From an uncultured Acidobacteriota bacterium (lineage in GTDB: Bacteria; Acidobacteriota; Terriglobia; Terriglobales; Acidobacteriaceae), in contig CAILAC010000002.1 in the NCBI GenBank assembly GCA_903832055.1, positions 310,001 to 374,000 on the forward strand: a DNA stretch of 64,000 nt, written 5' to 3'. The notes below the pieces were generated by a model. The model saw only the letters and a program-made list of their open reading frames with translations, had not been told where the DNA came from and did not search any database. Shown here in pieces: positions 1 to 7,840 of the stretch. The first letter of the stretch is position 1, and every line of letters begins with the position of its first letter. The position numbers and the translations under genes are program-made.

Positions 1-2005
1 ACCCGCCCGCAACAGTGACTTGGCTCCCAAAGCCGCTCCCGGTCCAAGGCAGCATGAGGACCTGATTATTTGCCGTATCCAGGATATAGAGATTCGACGC
101 TCCATCAACCGCCAGAGCACTTGGAAAGGATCCTGCCGCTAGCGCGATTGGAAGTTGATTGAGATATCCTGTCCCGGACCATGGAACCATGATAACTTGA
201 TCCTGAAATGGACTACTCGCGAAGATGTTCCCATTTCCATCCGCAGCTATTCCAGTTGGACATCGATGATAGTTGCCAAGGGGCTTGGCTACCCCAAAGT
301 TACTGCCCGCCCAGGGCAACTTCCAGATATAGTTATCAAGCGTGTCAGAAACAAATACACTGCCTCCTGCATCAACGGCCACGCCCGTAGGGCCGTAGAA
401 TGAATTTGGCAATCTCTGCTGAGTGCCATATGTCGCACCATTCCATTGAAGTTCCAGTACCTTATCATTACCACTGGACACAATGAAGATATCTCCGGCA
501 CCATCAATGGTGATTCCCATTGGATTATTCAGCCCTGCAACCGGAAGCGTCGTTTGCAATCCATAGCCCAATGCGGTAACTGGAATCTCAACAACGCGGT
601 TATTTCCTGAGTCCGAGATATATACATTGCCGGCACCGTCCACAGCAACTCCTGCTGGTGCGCTCAGTTGAGCACCAATCTGGGTTCTCGTACCAGGGAT
701 GAATGCGGTTCGAGTTCCTAGTCCGGTTCCTGACAGAAAGGCTGTTGCAAGCACATTTCCCTGCATGTCGTAGATGCTGACAGCGCCTAGTCTCGCTCCT
801 GATGCAAGTGGTGTAAATGTGACATCGATGCCGCAGGTTGAGGTGTATTGATATGTTTGAGGCAAGCAAGTGCTGTGTCCGGCATCTACAAAGTCTCTCC
901 CCGGTGCGCCTTGCATCATGACACTATAGCCACCTACTGCAGTTCCTGCTGTAATGTTGAAGCTGTAGGTCTGGACCGGAGCCGAAACTCCTATGGAATA
1001 TGAGCCGAAGTTCACGCTGCCTTGAACGATTTCAAGGACTTGATTGCTTGCGGAATCTGCCACAAAGACATTTCCCTTCCAGTCCGGCGCGAGAGCTTGA
1101 GGGGAGGCATAGCTGCTTCCAATATTGACCTCGGACTTATAGCGCTTGGCAAATGGAAACCACGGTTCCTCGAGCACACTGCCATCACCCGCAGCTGCGA
1201 TGAAGACATCGCTAGCGCTGTCCACCGCTACATCAGTAGGTGCGTTCAATCCGCGCCGTATGATTTGCTGTGTTAGATAGCCACCCACAGTGAGTGGCTC
1301 TTTGATGATGCGGTTATTGCCAGTATCCGCAATGTAGAGAGTCGAGGCCGCGTCGATGGCAATCCCCGTTGGATTGCTAAGTCCATCAGTCAAGACGATG
1401 GGAGCCTGGTAGCTTTGATTGACTTGGCGTAGCTCAACGATGCGGTTATTACCGGTGTCGGCTACATAGACGTTGCCAGCGGCATCAATTGCGACACCAC
1501 TGGGATTATTCAATCCGCTGGCCATGTAGATGGGATCCCCATGGCCTTGAGCTGTGACGGGCAACATCACAATTTGATTGTTTCCCGAATCGGCTATATA
1601 TAGGTTGCCGCTCCAGTCCGAGATCATACCTTTGGGACTTGATAGCCCACCCAGGATTACCTGAGGTTGTCCCAACTGACCGTTCACTTGAGTGACACAG
1701 AGAATGCGGTTGTTGCCGGTGTCGGCAATATAGATATTACCCTGGCCATCGACTGCAACACCCGCTGGTGCAGACACTAACCCGCTCGCGATATGAATTT
1801 GAGTGCCAGTCAGCGTTACCTGAGCATGCCCCTGTTGCCCGTGAAGCAACAGGGTAGTGATAAAGGTTAGTAGAACCAGCAACGGGAATCTATTTCGGAC
1901 GATCAGGGTGCTGCCTGGCTGACCTCGATCATCAGGCACGCGCGCCTTGTTGGGCATTGACTGGCCCGCGTTGGTTGCTGTGTTCAATTCTTGGATTAAG
2001 CCCAT
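1..2005 (-). CDS. Secreted NHL-repeat beta-propeller protein (3' end beyond left edge)
   Basis: Reading the complement from the ATG at 2005 gives one frame with no stop all the way to base 1, about 668 codons, so the C-terminus lies outside the window. A hydrophobic stretch near residues 37-60 (FPLLVLLTFITTLLLHG, then QGHAQ) reads as a signal peptide. After it come many repeats of the NHL type, each with a core like GVAVDGQGNIYIADTGNNR or GIAIDAASTLYIADTGNNR. Repeats resume after an interrupting stretch of about 100 residues (near bases 1050-700) without propeller motifs. An AGGAAGAG ribosome site sits 5-12 bases before the ATG. The family forms beta-propellers that usually bind proteins or ligands outside the cell; the partner here is unknown. 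Confidence 0.85.
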   Translation of the reverse strand, partial: MGLIQELNTATNAGQSMPNKARVPDDRGQPGSTLIVRNRFPLLVLLTFITTLLLHGQQGHAQVTLTGTQIHIASGLVSAPAGVAVDGQGNIYIADTGNNRILCVTQVNGQLGQPQVILGGLSSPKGMISDWSGNLYIADSGNNQIVMLPVTAQGHGDPIYMASGLNNPSGVAIDAAGNVYVADTGNNRIVELRQVNQSYQAPIVLTDGLSNPTGIAIDAASTLYIADTGNNRIIKEPLTVGGYLTQQIIRRGLNAPTDVAVDSASDVFIAAAGDGSVLEEPWFPFAKRYKSEVNIGSSYASPQALAPDWKGNVFVADSASNQVLEIVQGSVNFGSYSIGVSAPVQTYSFNITAGTAVGGYSVMMQGAPGRDFVDAGHSTCLPQTYQYTSTCGIDVTFTPLASGARLGAVSIYDMQGNVLATAFLSGTGLGTRTAFIPGTRTQIGAQLSAPAGVAVDGAGNVYISDSGNNRVVEIPVTALGYGLQTTLPVAGLNNPMGITIDGAGDIFIVSSGNDKVLELQWNGATYGTQQRLPNSFYGPTGVAVDAGGSVFVSDTLDNYIWKLPWAGSNFGVAKPLGNYHRCPTGIAADGNGNIFASSPFQDQVIMVPWSGTGYLNQLPIALAAGSFPSALAVDGASNLYILDTANNQVLMLPWTGSGFGSQVTVAGG

Positions 2006-2383
2006 CGTGACTCTTCCTGGCAAGGGGAGTTTAGTCACACTATCGGCAGTTTTTTAGTAGTTCTTCAGCAAGTCGGCAGGGTGATGGCCGGCGCTTTGTT
2101 GTCGCACGGGTTTGGACTATGCATTTGATAACATTGGGTTAGTTTGCGTCGGTGTTCTATTCCCAACCGTACCGACCAATGGCAAATCACATTACGCAGG
2201 TCATTTGGAAGGGCTTGGGATTCATTGCAGGTCAGTAGATGCCTCAAGCGCGGATTCCGCTGCCCTCTGGCCTGGCGGGCCCCCGGGTCCCTCATTTTCA
2301 CCACCCCACCTCAATTCATCGGATGAAGCTCGTTCTTTGGGGAATTGCCGTGTTGACCGCGCGCTGCCGTAAAGTGGGGATGA
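2006..2383. other. Intergenic region between divergent genes
   Basis: This stretch separates the minus-strand NHL gene from the plus-strand small membrane gene and should hold their promoters. I see no convincing coding frame, repeat or RNA in it. Short open frames exist on both strands, but their translations look like random GC-rich sequence. Confidence 0.4.
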
Positions 2384-2686
2384 ATGGCGCTTCACTTTTC
2401 CATCTTCCGTCTCCGCAAGAAATCCCTTCTCCGCGGTACGATCCTGGCCCTGGGGTCGATGGCCTCTGCATTCCGATTTTCGGGCTTTCCTGAGGTGCGC
2501 AAGTCCCTTTGGCTGCTGATTCCTTTCCTGGTCACCTGCTTCGCCACATTTGATACAGCTCGCTGCCTTGAGAAGCGCTGGACCTTCTATCACGGCGCTG
2601 TCCTCCTGCTTGTCTATGTGGATCTGATGGTGTTGCTCATGATTTCCTTCTTCCTGCTCGCGCCATATTCAGGAGCTTTCTTCTAG
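2384..2686 (+). CDS. Small predicted membrane protein, 100 residues
   Basis: A frame of 100 residues with a basic N-terminus (FRLRKKSLLRG) and two strongly hydrophobic segments, near residues 43-55 (LWLLIPFLVTCFA) and 70-95 (GAVLLLVYVDLMVLLMISFF). The stretch between them, FDTARCLEKRWTFYHG, looks like an ordered inter-helix loop, which is why I take this as a gene and not a chance frame. I do not recognise a family. It lies 94 bases upstream of mscL on the same strand and may share its transcript. The start is uncertain because the only purine-rich sequence (GGGGATGA) is very close to the ATG. Confidence 0.55.
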   Translation: MALHFSIFRLRKKSLLRGTILALGSMASAFRFSGFPEVRKSLWLLIPFLVTCFATFDTARCLEKRWTFYHGAVLLLVYVDLMVLLMISFFLLAPYSGAFF

Positions 2687-2780
2687 TCTTGCCGCCCTTC
2701 AACGACATGCGCCCTTCCCCTGGACCTGCTACTGCCTGTACCATGAGCAAGTTTGGTATTCCGCACGTTGGAGTTTTCAC

Positions 2781-3191
2781 ATGTTCAAAGGATTTCGGGA
2801 ATTCATCTTCCGCGGCAACGTTGTTGATCTCGCAGTTGCGGTCATCATCGGCGGCGCTTTCAATGCAATCGTCGGTTCTCTCGTAAAGGACATTCTCGGC
2901 GGCTTCATCGCCGCGCTCGTCGGCAAGCCAGACTTCAGCGCACTTGCGTTTGATGTCCGCGGAGGGCACATCGCTTATGGCAACTTCCTCAATGCCGTCA
3001 TCTCGTTCCTCATGGTCGCCTCTGTTGTCTACTTCTTCATCGTCCTGCCCCTCAACAAGATTGCCGAGCGCGCAGCCTCAAAGAAAGCGGCGGCTCCCGC
3101 TGAGCCCACCACGAAGACTTGCCCTGAGTGCCTGAGCGAAATCCCCCTGGCTGCCAGACGTTGCGCCCATTGCGCTCAGCCTGTCGCCTGA
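2781..3191 (+). CDS. mscL: Large-conductance mechanosensitive channel MscL with C-terminal zinc ribbon
   Basis: The first 100 residues match the MscL family: an N-terminal amphipathic helix (MFKGFREFIFRGNVVDLAV), a glycine/alanine-rich first membrane helix (VAVIIGGAFNAIVGSLVKDI) that lines the pore, a periplasmic loop, and a second helix near residues 72-92 (NAVISFLMVASVVYFFIVL). MscL opens under membrane tension to release solutes during osmotic downshock. Where the usual cytoplasmic helical bundle would sit, this protein has a linker of lysines and alanines and then a zinc-ribbon-like tail with two cysteine pairs (CPECLSEIP and CAHC). The tail is uncommon in the family generally. Total length, 136 residues, is normal. 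Confidence 0.93.
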   Translation: MFKGFREFIFRGNVVDLAVAVIIGGAFNAIVGSLVKDILGGFIAALVGKPDFSALAFDVRGGHIAYGNFLNAVISFLMVASVVYFFIVLPLNKIAERAASKKAAAPAEPTTKTCPECLSEIPLAARRCAHCAQPVA

Positions 3192-3204
3192 ATTTCCCAG
3201 AAAA

Positions 3205-3233
3205 GCGCAGAGGCAACTGCTGGGTCTCTGCGC
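3205..3233 (+). terminator. Hairpin after mscL
   Basis: GCGCAGAG and CTCTGCGC form a perfect 8-bp stem with a 13-base loop, 14 bases after the mscL stop. There is no T-run after it, so a Rho-independent role is only possible. Confidence 0.4.
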
Positions 3234-3269
3234 CTGTAGTCTCTCAACCTCCTTGCCACGAGACTTTTG

Positions 3270-3968
3270 ATGACGCGCTTCCCCGCAATAGTCCGAAGGA
3301 TTTCTAAGGCGTCGGTGTGCATCGCAATTGTTTGCGTGTTCGCGTTCATGGTCGGGAGATCGAAGACGAGTGGATCGCTCCGGGTCCCCGCTGTCTTCGC
3401 TGCCGCAAGTGCTGCCGCGAATCCGGCCACTCCGTCTCCCTACGCACCTTCGTACACTAAAAATGGCGACCTGGTTCCGCCGACTCAATACAGAGAATGG
3501 ATCTACCTGACCAGTGGCTTGGACATGAGCTACACCCCCCGCACTGCGGCGCAGGGAGACATGTCAGTTTTTGACAACGTATTCGTCAATCCCGAGGCCT
3601 ACCACGGCTTCCTGGCAACCGGGCAATGGCCAGACAAGACCGTATTTGTGCTCGAATCCCGCAATGCAGCCAACAAGGGCTCCATCAACAAGGCTGGCCA
3701 CTTCCAGTCGGGCGGGGTCCAGGGTCTCGAAATACACGTCAAAGACGAGGCACGTTTCCCCGGCAAATGGGCGTTCTTTGACGTAGCCAGCGAATCAAAG
3801 GCGACGCTGTTTCCGCAGACCGCAGCCTGCTACTCCTGCCACGCCAGCCATGCCGCAGTGGATACGACATTCGTCCAGTTCTATCCAACCCTGCTGCCCA
3901 TTGCCCAAAAGCACGCGACACTCAGCGCCGCCTACCTCAAGGAATCCGCATCCGACGAGGCGAAGTAA
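3270..3968 (+). CDS. Cytochrome P460-family haem protein
   Basis: The 232-residue product begins with a signal-anchor-like hydrophobic stretch (KASVCIAIVCVFAFMVG), pointing to export. The mature part has the P460 pattern: an early YREWIYLTSGLDMSY block, a central KTVFVLESR strand, a GLEIHVKDEARFPGKWAFFD segment, and a single c-type haem site CYSCH near the C-terminus. P460 cytochromes bind haem through CxxCH with an extra lysine cross-link and can oxidise hydroxylamine, although many homologues have no proven substrate. An in-frame TTG lies one codon upstream, but the ATG at 3270 is the natural start. The local presence of cytochrome c maturation genes fits a c-type haem protein. Confidence 0.82.
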   Translation: MTRFPAIVRRISKASVCIAIVCVFAFMVGRSKTSGSLRVPAVFAAASAAANPATPSPYAPSYTKNGDLVPPTQYREWIYLTSGLDMSYTPRTAAQGDMSVFDNVFVNPEAYHGFLATGQWPDKTVFVLESRNAANKGSINKAGHFQSGGVQGLEIHVKDEARFPGKWAFFDVASESKATLFPQTAACYSCHASHAAVDTTFVQFYPTLLPIAQKHATLSAAYLKESASDEAK

Positions 3969-3970
3969 AC

Positions 3971-4013
3971 GCAAAGCGGCCTCCCCCTCATCCATCAGGG
4001 GAGGCCGCTTTGC
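3971..4013. terminator. Bidirectional terminator hairpin between convergent genes
   Basis: GCAAAGCGGCCTCCCC at 3971-3986 and its exact reverse complement at 3998-4013 form a perfect 16-bp stem with an 11-base loop. It sits between the P460 stop (3968) and the stop of the opposing gene (4024), so it can serve both strands. Confidence 0.8.
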
Positions 4014-4023
4014 TTGAATCAAT

Positions 4024-4683
4024 CTACTTTGCCAGCGAGGGCAACTCAACCCCGATGCTTTGCACCAGGATGTAGAGATAGCAGGCCAGGCCCAGTACCG
4101 GCGGCAGCCACAGAGTGGCATATTTGCGCACCAAGTACTGCACCACCTTCAAATTAGGCGTCTCTTCCGGCAAGTGCTCTTCACGGTCGCGCCGCGAAGC
4201 AACCCGCGCCAGGCTCAGGTTGAGTTCCGTCTTCAGCACCGCAAAGTGAGCCTTGTTTGGGAATCGAAGGAGGCCCCGCAGCAGGTGGTCTGTATCAATC
4301 CAGTACTCGCGGTCCCGGTCAGCCTCCATCAGCGCAAATTCAAATGCCTTCTTGGCCTCTGCATCCAGTTGCACCTGGCTCTCGTCAAAGTGCCCATCCA
4401 TCTCTGAAACAGGCGAGGGCAGCGCATGCGAGCCAACCAGCCAGCGAAGATAGTATGCGTTCGACTTGAGCGCGCCGACCCGCTCCGCCCTGGTCCCGTC
4501 GTCGAGCATCAATCCACATAGCAGATCGCCGACGGTGATTACCGAGTCATCGCGGTGGTGGCACTCCTCACGAGCATGGTAGATCGCCCGACGAGTGGCC
4601 TCCGTATAGCGCTCCAGCACTGACTGGCGACTTGCCCGCGTGCTCATCACGCTATCAAAAACAGTTGCTCCCAGCATTCCCAT
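4024..4683 (-). CDS. Clp N-domain-like protein with C-terminal membrane helix
   Basis: The first 150 residues read as the double-repeat Clp N-terminal (ClpA/ClpC substrate-binding) domain: VLERYTEATRRAIYHAREE followed by a short helix pair (VITVGDLLCGLM), then a second copy-like half (AKKAFEFALMEAD ... IDTDHLLRGLLRF). No AAA+ ATPase domain follows. Instead there is a basic linker and one membrane helix near residues 190-212 (LWLPPVLGLACYLYILVQSIG). It is therefore not a protease chaperone but perhaps a membrane-tethered adaptor or stress sensor; that role is inference. A near-palindromic repeat lies just upstream and may be its operator. M3 is an alternative start. Confidence 0.75.
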   Translation of the reverse strand: MGMLGATVFDSVMSTRASRQSVLERYTEATRRAIYHAREECHHRDDSVITVGDLLCGLMLDDGTRAERVGALKSNAYYLRWLVGSHALPSPVSEMDGHFDESQVQLDAEAKKAFEFALMEADRDREYWIDTDHLLRGLLRFPNKAHFAVLKTELNLSLARVASRRDREEHLPEETPNLKVVQYLVRKYATLWLPPVLGLACYLYILVQSIGVELPSLAK

Positions 4684-4701
4684 CGATGCGATCCCCCGAT
4701 A

Positions 4702-4736
4702 CCTAAACTTCTGTACTAGCCATGTACAGGTTTAGG
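4702..4736 (-). promoter_or_regulatory. Inverted repeat upstream of the Clp-N gene, possible operator
   Basis: The plus strand reads CCTAAAC-TT-CTGTAC, a 7-base spacer, then GTACAG-GTTTAGG. The two half-sites are exact complements apart from a two-base insertion. It ends 19 bases before the ATG at 4683. It has no T-run and lies at promoter distance, so an operator for a dimeric repressor is more likely than a terminator of the upstream MFS gene. Confidence 0.5.
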
Positions 4737-4827
4737 ACAACCGTCGGAAGTTACCAATCCCACGAGAGCTTTGTCAATATCCCATGAATGGGGGATGACA
4801 AATGTGTAAGTTAGCTATCAGGCCCCC

Positions 4828-6099
4828 TCAGTCTAATTCCCTGAGGGCCCTGGAAAACGCGAAGAACCCCACGTACGCCAGCGAAGAAATCCCCGCCATT
4901 GCCGCCAGCGCGTGGTTGGTCGGGATTTGCCGAGAGAGTTCCCCCGCCAGTAACGCCCCCAAGGGTGGCAGGCCCAGAAAGCACGTTCCGTAGATGCTCA
5001 TCACCCGGCCGCGCATCGCGTCGGATGACAAAGTCTGCATCGCCACGTTCACGCTTGAGATGGTCAAAATGATCCCAAACCCCTCAAAAAGCATGCACAC
5101 CTCAGACAGCGCCACACTATGCGAATAGCAGAACACCACCACCAGTGCCATCACCGCCGCGCCGCAGAACGAGATAAGGCGACCCCGATTCCTGATCGCG
5201 GACTGTGAAGCAACCGTCACCGCCCCCAGCACCGCGCCCGCGCCCGAAGCCGCCAGCAGCAGCCCCAGCCCGCTCTCGCCTACGTGCAGTTCATTCTTGG
5301 CAAAATAGGGAATAAACGTCAGAAACGGTATCGTCAGAAAGCTCGAAACCGCAATCATCCACATCAATACATGCATTTGCGGCTTGCTGCGCACATAGCG
5401 AAACCCCGACACCAGGCTATCCATCAGCCCTTCGTGCCGTACCAGCTCTTCCTCCGGGTAGCGAATCCGCGAAAGCGCCACCAGCACCGCCACAAAGCTC
5501 ACCCCGTTCAAAAAGAAATTTCCCGCCACACCAAATGCCGCCATCGCATATCCGCCCAGTGTCGGCCCCAATATCCGCGACATATTAAACTGCGCCGAAT
5601 TCAACGCGATCGCATTCGTCAGGTCCTCACGCACCACCAGCTTGGGCACCATGGCCTGGTAGCTGGGATTGTTCATCGCCAGCGCCGTGCCATTCAAAAA
5701 CGCAAGCAACGCCAGTTCTCCTACCGTCAGCATTTTTAGGTAAGCCAGGCCCGCCAGGATAAACGCCAGCACCATCATCACCGTCTGCGTCACCAGCAGC
5801 AGACGCCGCTTGTCCACACGGTCGGCAATCACCCCGCCAAACAGCATGAAAAGGAGAAAAGGAATCGCGCCTGAAAACCCCACCACGCCCAGCCAGAACG
5901 GGGAGTCCTTCATGTGCAGAACCACCCACCAGCCCTGCGCCACATTTTGCATCCAGGTCCCGATGTTCGAGGTAAAGTTGCCGCTCCAGAACAGGCGAAA
6001 ATTAGGGTTTCGCAGCGCCCGTACCACCTTCGGCCACTTTCGCCGCGCAGAGTCCTCCAGCAGTACTGCGCCAGCCTCTCCGCCCGGAGACTGCTGCAT
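4828..6099 (-). CDS. MFS transporter (EntS-like exporter family)
   Basis: The 423-residue protein has the 12-helix pattern of the major facilitator superfamily, with FRLFWSGNFTSNIGTWMQNVAQGWWV at the first helix and the diagnostic loop 2-3 motif GGVIADRVDKRRLLL. The N-terminal NPNFRLFW segment and overall length match the enterobactin-exporter-like MFS_3 group, which exports siderophores, drugs or macrolides; the substrate here cannot be read from sequence. The frame stays open upstream of the ATG at 6099 for about 30 codons without another ATG, GTG or TTG start, so 6099 is taken as the start. It may be transcribed together with the Clp-N gene downstream. Confidence 0.85.
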   Translation of the reverse strand: MQQSPGGEAGAVLLEDSARRKWPKVVRALRNPNFRLFWSGNFTSNIGTWMQNVAQGWWVVLHMKDSPFWLGVVGFSGAIPFLLFMLFGGVIADRVDKRRLLLVTQTVMMVLAFILAGLAYLKMLTVGELALLAFLNGTALAMNNPSYQAMVPKLVVREDLTNAIALNSAQFNMSRILGPTLGGYAMAAFGVAGNFFLNGVSFVAVLVALSRIRYPEEELVRHEGLMDSLVSGFRYVRSKPQMHVLMWMIAVSSFLTIPFLTFIPYFAKNELHVGESGLGLLLAASGAGAVLGAVTVASQSAIRNRGRLISFCGAAVMALVVVFCYSHSVALSEVCMLFEGFGIILTISSVNVAMQTLSSDAMRGRVMSIYGTCFLGLPPLGALLAGELSRQIPTNHALAAMAGISSLAYVGFFAFSRALRELD

Positions 6100-6333
6100 C
6101 CCGGCTACATCCAGCGTCTCCAGCGGCGCAAGCTTCTCCCTTGATGAACGGCCAGTAGTTCCCTGTCCCTCAGCGTCTGTCAGAATTCCCCCAAACCCGT
6201 CTCTCCCTCAATCTTACGTGTCACAAAGCCGCCAAACTCAACCTCACATTCGCACGTCACACTCACAGCAGCAAACTCAACATGCCATAATCATTCTCAC
6301 CACCAGTAAGCACCCAGGAGTGGCCTCAGCACC

Positions 6334-6534
6334 GTGAAGACGATCGTCCGCATCCTGATCACCCTCTTCCTCACTGCCCTCGCTTACGAATGCATGGTTC
6401 TGGCCTTCCACCTCCTCAACGAGCCTTCCGATCGCTCCCTCTACACCGGATTCGCCATACTGGCCCTGCTCGCCCTCTTCCTGCCCTTCCTGCTCTGGCG
6501 TCTTTGGAGAAAACGAAATGACAATGTTTGGTGA
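6334..6534 (+). CDS. Small two-helix membrane protein coupled to the SPFH gene
   Basis: A GTG start at 6334 gives 66 residues: a first helix near residues 5-27 (VRILITLFLTALAYECMVLAF), a short polar loop (NEPSDRS), a second helix near 39-56 (GFAILALLALFLPFLLW), and a basic end RLWRKRNDNVW. AGGAG lies 13 bases before the GTG, which is rather far. The gene overlaps the start of the SPFH gene by 17 bases, so the two are probably translationally coupled and may act together in the membrane. I know no named family. Confidence 0.65.
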   Translation: MKTIVRILITLFLTALAYECMVLAFHLLNEPSDRSLYTGFAILALLALFLPFLLWRLWRKRNDNVW

Positions 6535-7495
6535 AGTTCAACCTCCCCGTAGCCGCAACTCTGACGAATCCGGTGCTCCCGAACTGCGCAGATACATCCG
6601 CCCCCTCCTGCTCGGCATCGCAGCCATCTTCGTCGCGCTCATCTTCTTCAACTACATCGCCGCCGTCACACGCATCGGCGCAGGCTACGTTGGCGTCGAA
6701 ATCCTCCTCTCCGGCAGCCAGCGCGGCCCCTCTGAAATTCCCATCAAGACTGGCTGGGTCTTCTACAGCCCGCTCCGCAGCCAGATCATCGAGTTTCCCA
6801 CCTTCGTCCAGACCGTCAAGTGGACCCACGACCCCAACGAAGGCCATCCCATCAACGAAGAGATGAGCTACAACTCCAAAGAAGGCATGGAGATGTACTC
6901 CGACGTCTCCCTCTCCTATGCCATCGACCCCAAGATGGTTCCCGACTTCTATCTGAAGTACCGCCTCAGTGACCTCAACATGTTCACCCATGGCATCCTC
7001 CGCGACGTCGTCCGCAACTCCCTCAACGAAGTTGCCTCCACCTACTCCATTGAAGAAATCTACGGCGAACACAAAGCCGAATTCCTCCACAAAGTCGAGT
7101 TGCTCATCCAGTCCAAGCTCACCCCGGTGGGCGTCGGCGTCCAGCAGTTCGGCTTCATCGGAGCGCCCCGCGTTCCCGACGTCATTTCAGCCGCCATCAC
7201 CAGCAAAGCCCAGGCCATCCAAAACGCAGAGCGCGCCCAGAACGAACTAGCCCAGACCCAGGCCGAAGCCGCCAAAAAGATCGCCGAAGCCGACGGCGAC
7301 GCGAAATCTGCCGTAGCCCGCGCCACGGGCGAGGCCGAAGCCAACCGCATCCGCCAGGCCTCCATCAGCCCCCAGCTACTCGAACTCCGCAAGCTCGAAA
7401 ATCAGCGCGCCCTCATCGATCGCTGGAACGGCCAGCTCCCCCAGGTCGAATCCGGCTCCGGCGGCATGATGCTCCAACTCCCCAAACCCCAGTAG
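6518..7495 (+). CDS. SPFH / band-7 (prohibitin-like) membrane protein
   Basis: The 325-residue product has one N-terminal membrane helix near residues 29-52 (PLLLGIAAIFVALIFFNYIAA), then the SPFH/prohibitin domain (VGYEG-like entry GAGYVGVEILLSG, then YSPLRSQIIEFPTFVQTV and EMYSDVSLSYAID), and a C-terminal alanine/glutamate-rich coiled coil (NELAQTQAEAAKKIAEADG) typical of prohibitins and HflC/HflK. Such proteins form large membrane rings that organise microdomains and can modulate FtsH protease. It starts inside the preceding small membrane gene, suggesting one operon. The partner protease is not in this window. Confidence 0.88.
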   Translation: MTMFGEVQPPRSRNSDESGAPELRRYIRPLLLGIAAIFVALIFFNYIAAVTRIGAGYVGVEILLSGSQRGPSEIPIKTGWVFYSPLRSQIIEFPTFVQTVKWTHDPNEGHPINEEMSYNSKEGMEMYSDVSLSYAIDPKMVPDFYLKYRLSDLNMFTHGILRDVVRNSLNEVASTYSIEEIYGEHKAEFLHKVELLIQSKLTPVGVGVQQFGFIGAPRVPDVISAAITSKAQAIQNAERAQNELAQTQAEAAKKIAEADGDAKSAVARATGEAEANRIRQASISPQLLELRKLENQRALIDRWNGQLPQVESGSGGMMLQLPKPQ

Positions 7496-7840
7496 CCGCG
7501 GCAACAAGCGATTTTTGAAAGGTCACGGCTTCTCAGGCCGCAGAAAAGTCCCCGTACCGAAACCTTTTGAAAGGGCACGGCTTCAGCCGTGCCGTTAAGA
7601 AGCCACAAGTTATTGATCCTTCAATAGACAAAAGGAGCGATAAGAACCAGAAAGGCGCACCCGCAGCACGAATTATCAAAATGAGGCATAGAGCGGTCAC
7701 AAGCATGGGCCGAAATTTCTCAATTCCCGACTCGCCTGCGATGTCTCGTGTAATGAGGTCTGTGCCTACCCCAGTCCCCAAGTGAACCGAGGGCTCCCTC
7801 AGAGCGGTTTCGAAGGGCCATCGAAGCTGGGAACACCCGC
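7496..7840. other. Intergenic region with palindromic repeat copies
   Basis: No credible gene. The stretch holds two partial copies of a GC-rich repeat: one degenerate near 7519-7540 (GGTCACGGCTTCTCAGGCC) and one perfect palindrome at 7574-7593. Confidence 0.6.
7574..7593. repeat. Dispersed palindrome GGCACGGC-TTCA-GCCGTGCC
   Basis: Perfect 8-bp arms around a TTCA loop, preceded by AAAG. The same core preceded by CAAG recurs near 16441 and, inverted, near 19874-19900, all outside genes. This marks a repeat family, not a single gene's terminator. Confidence 0.75.
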
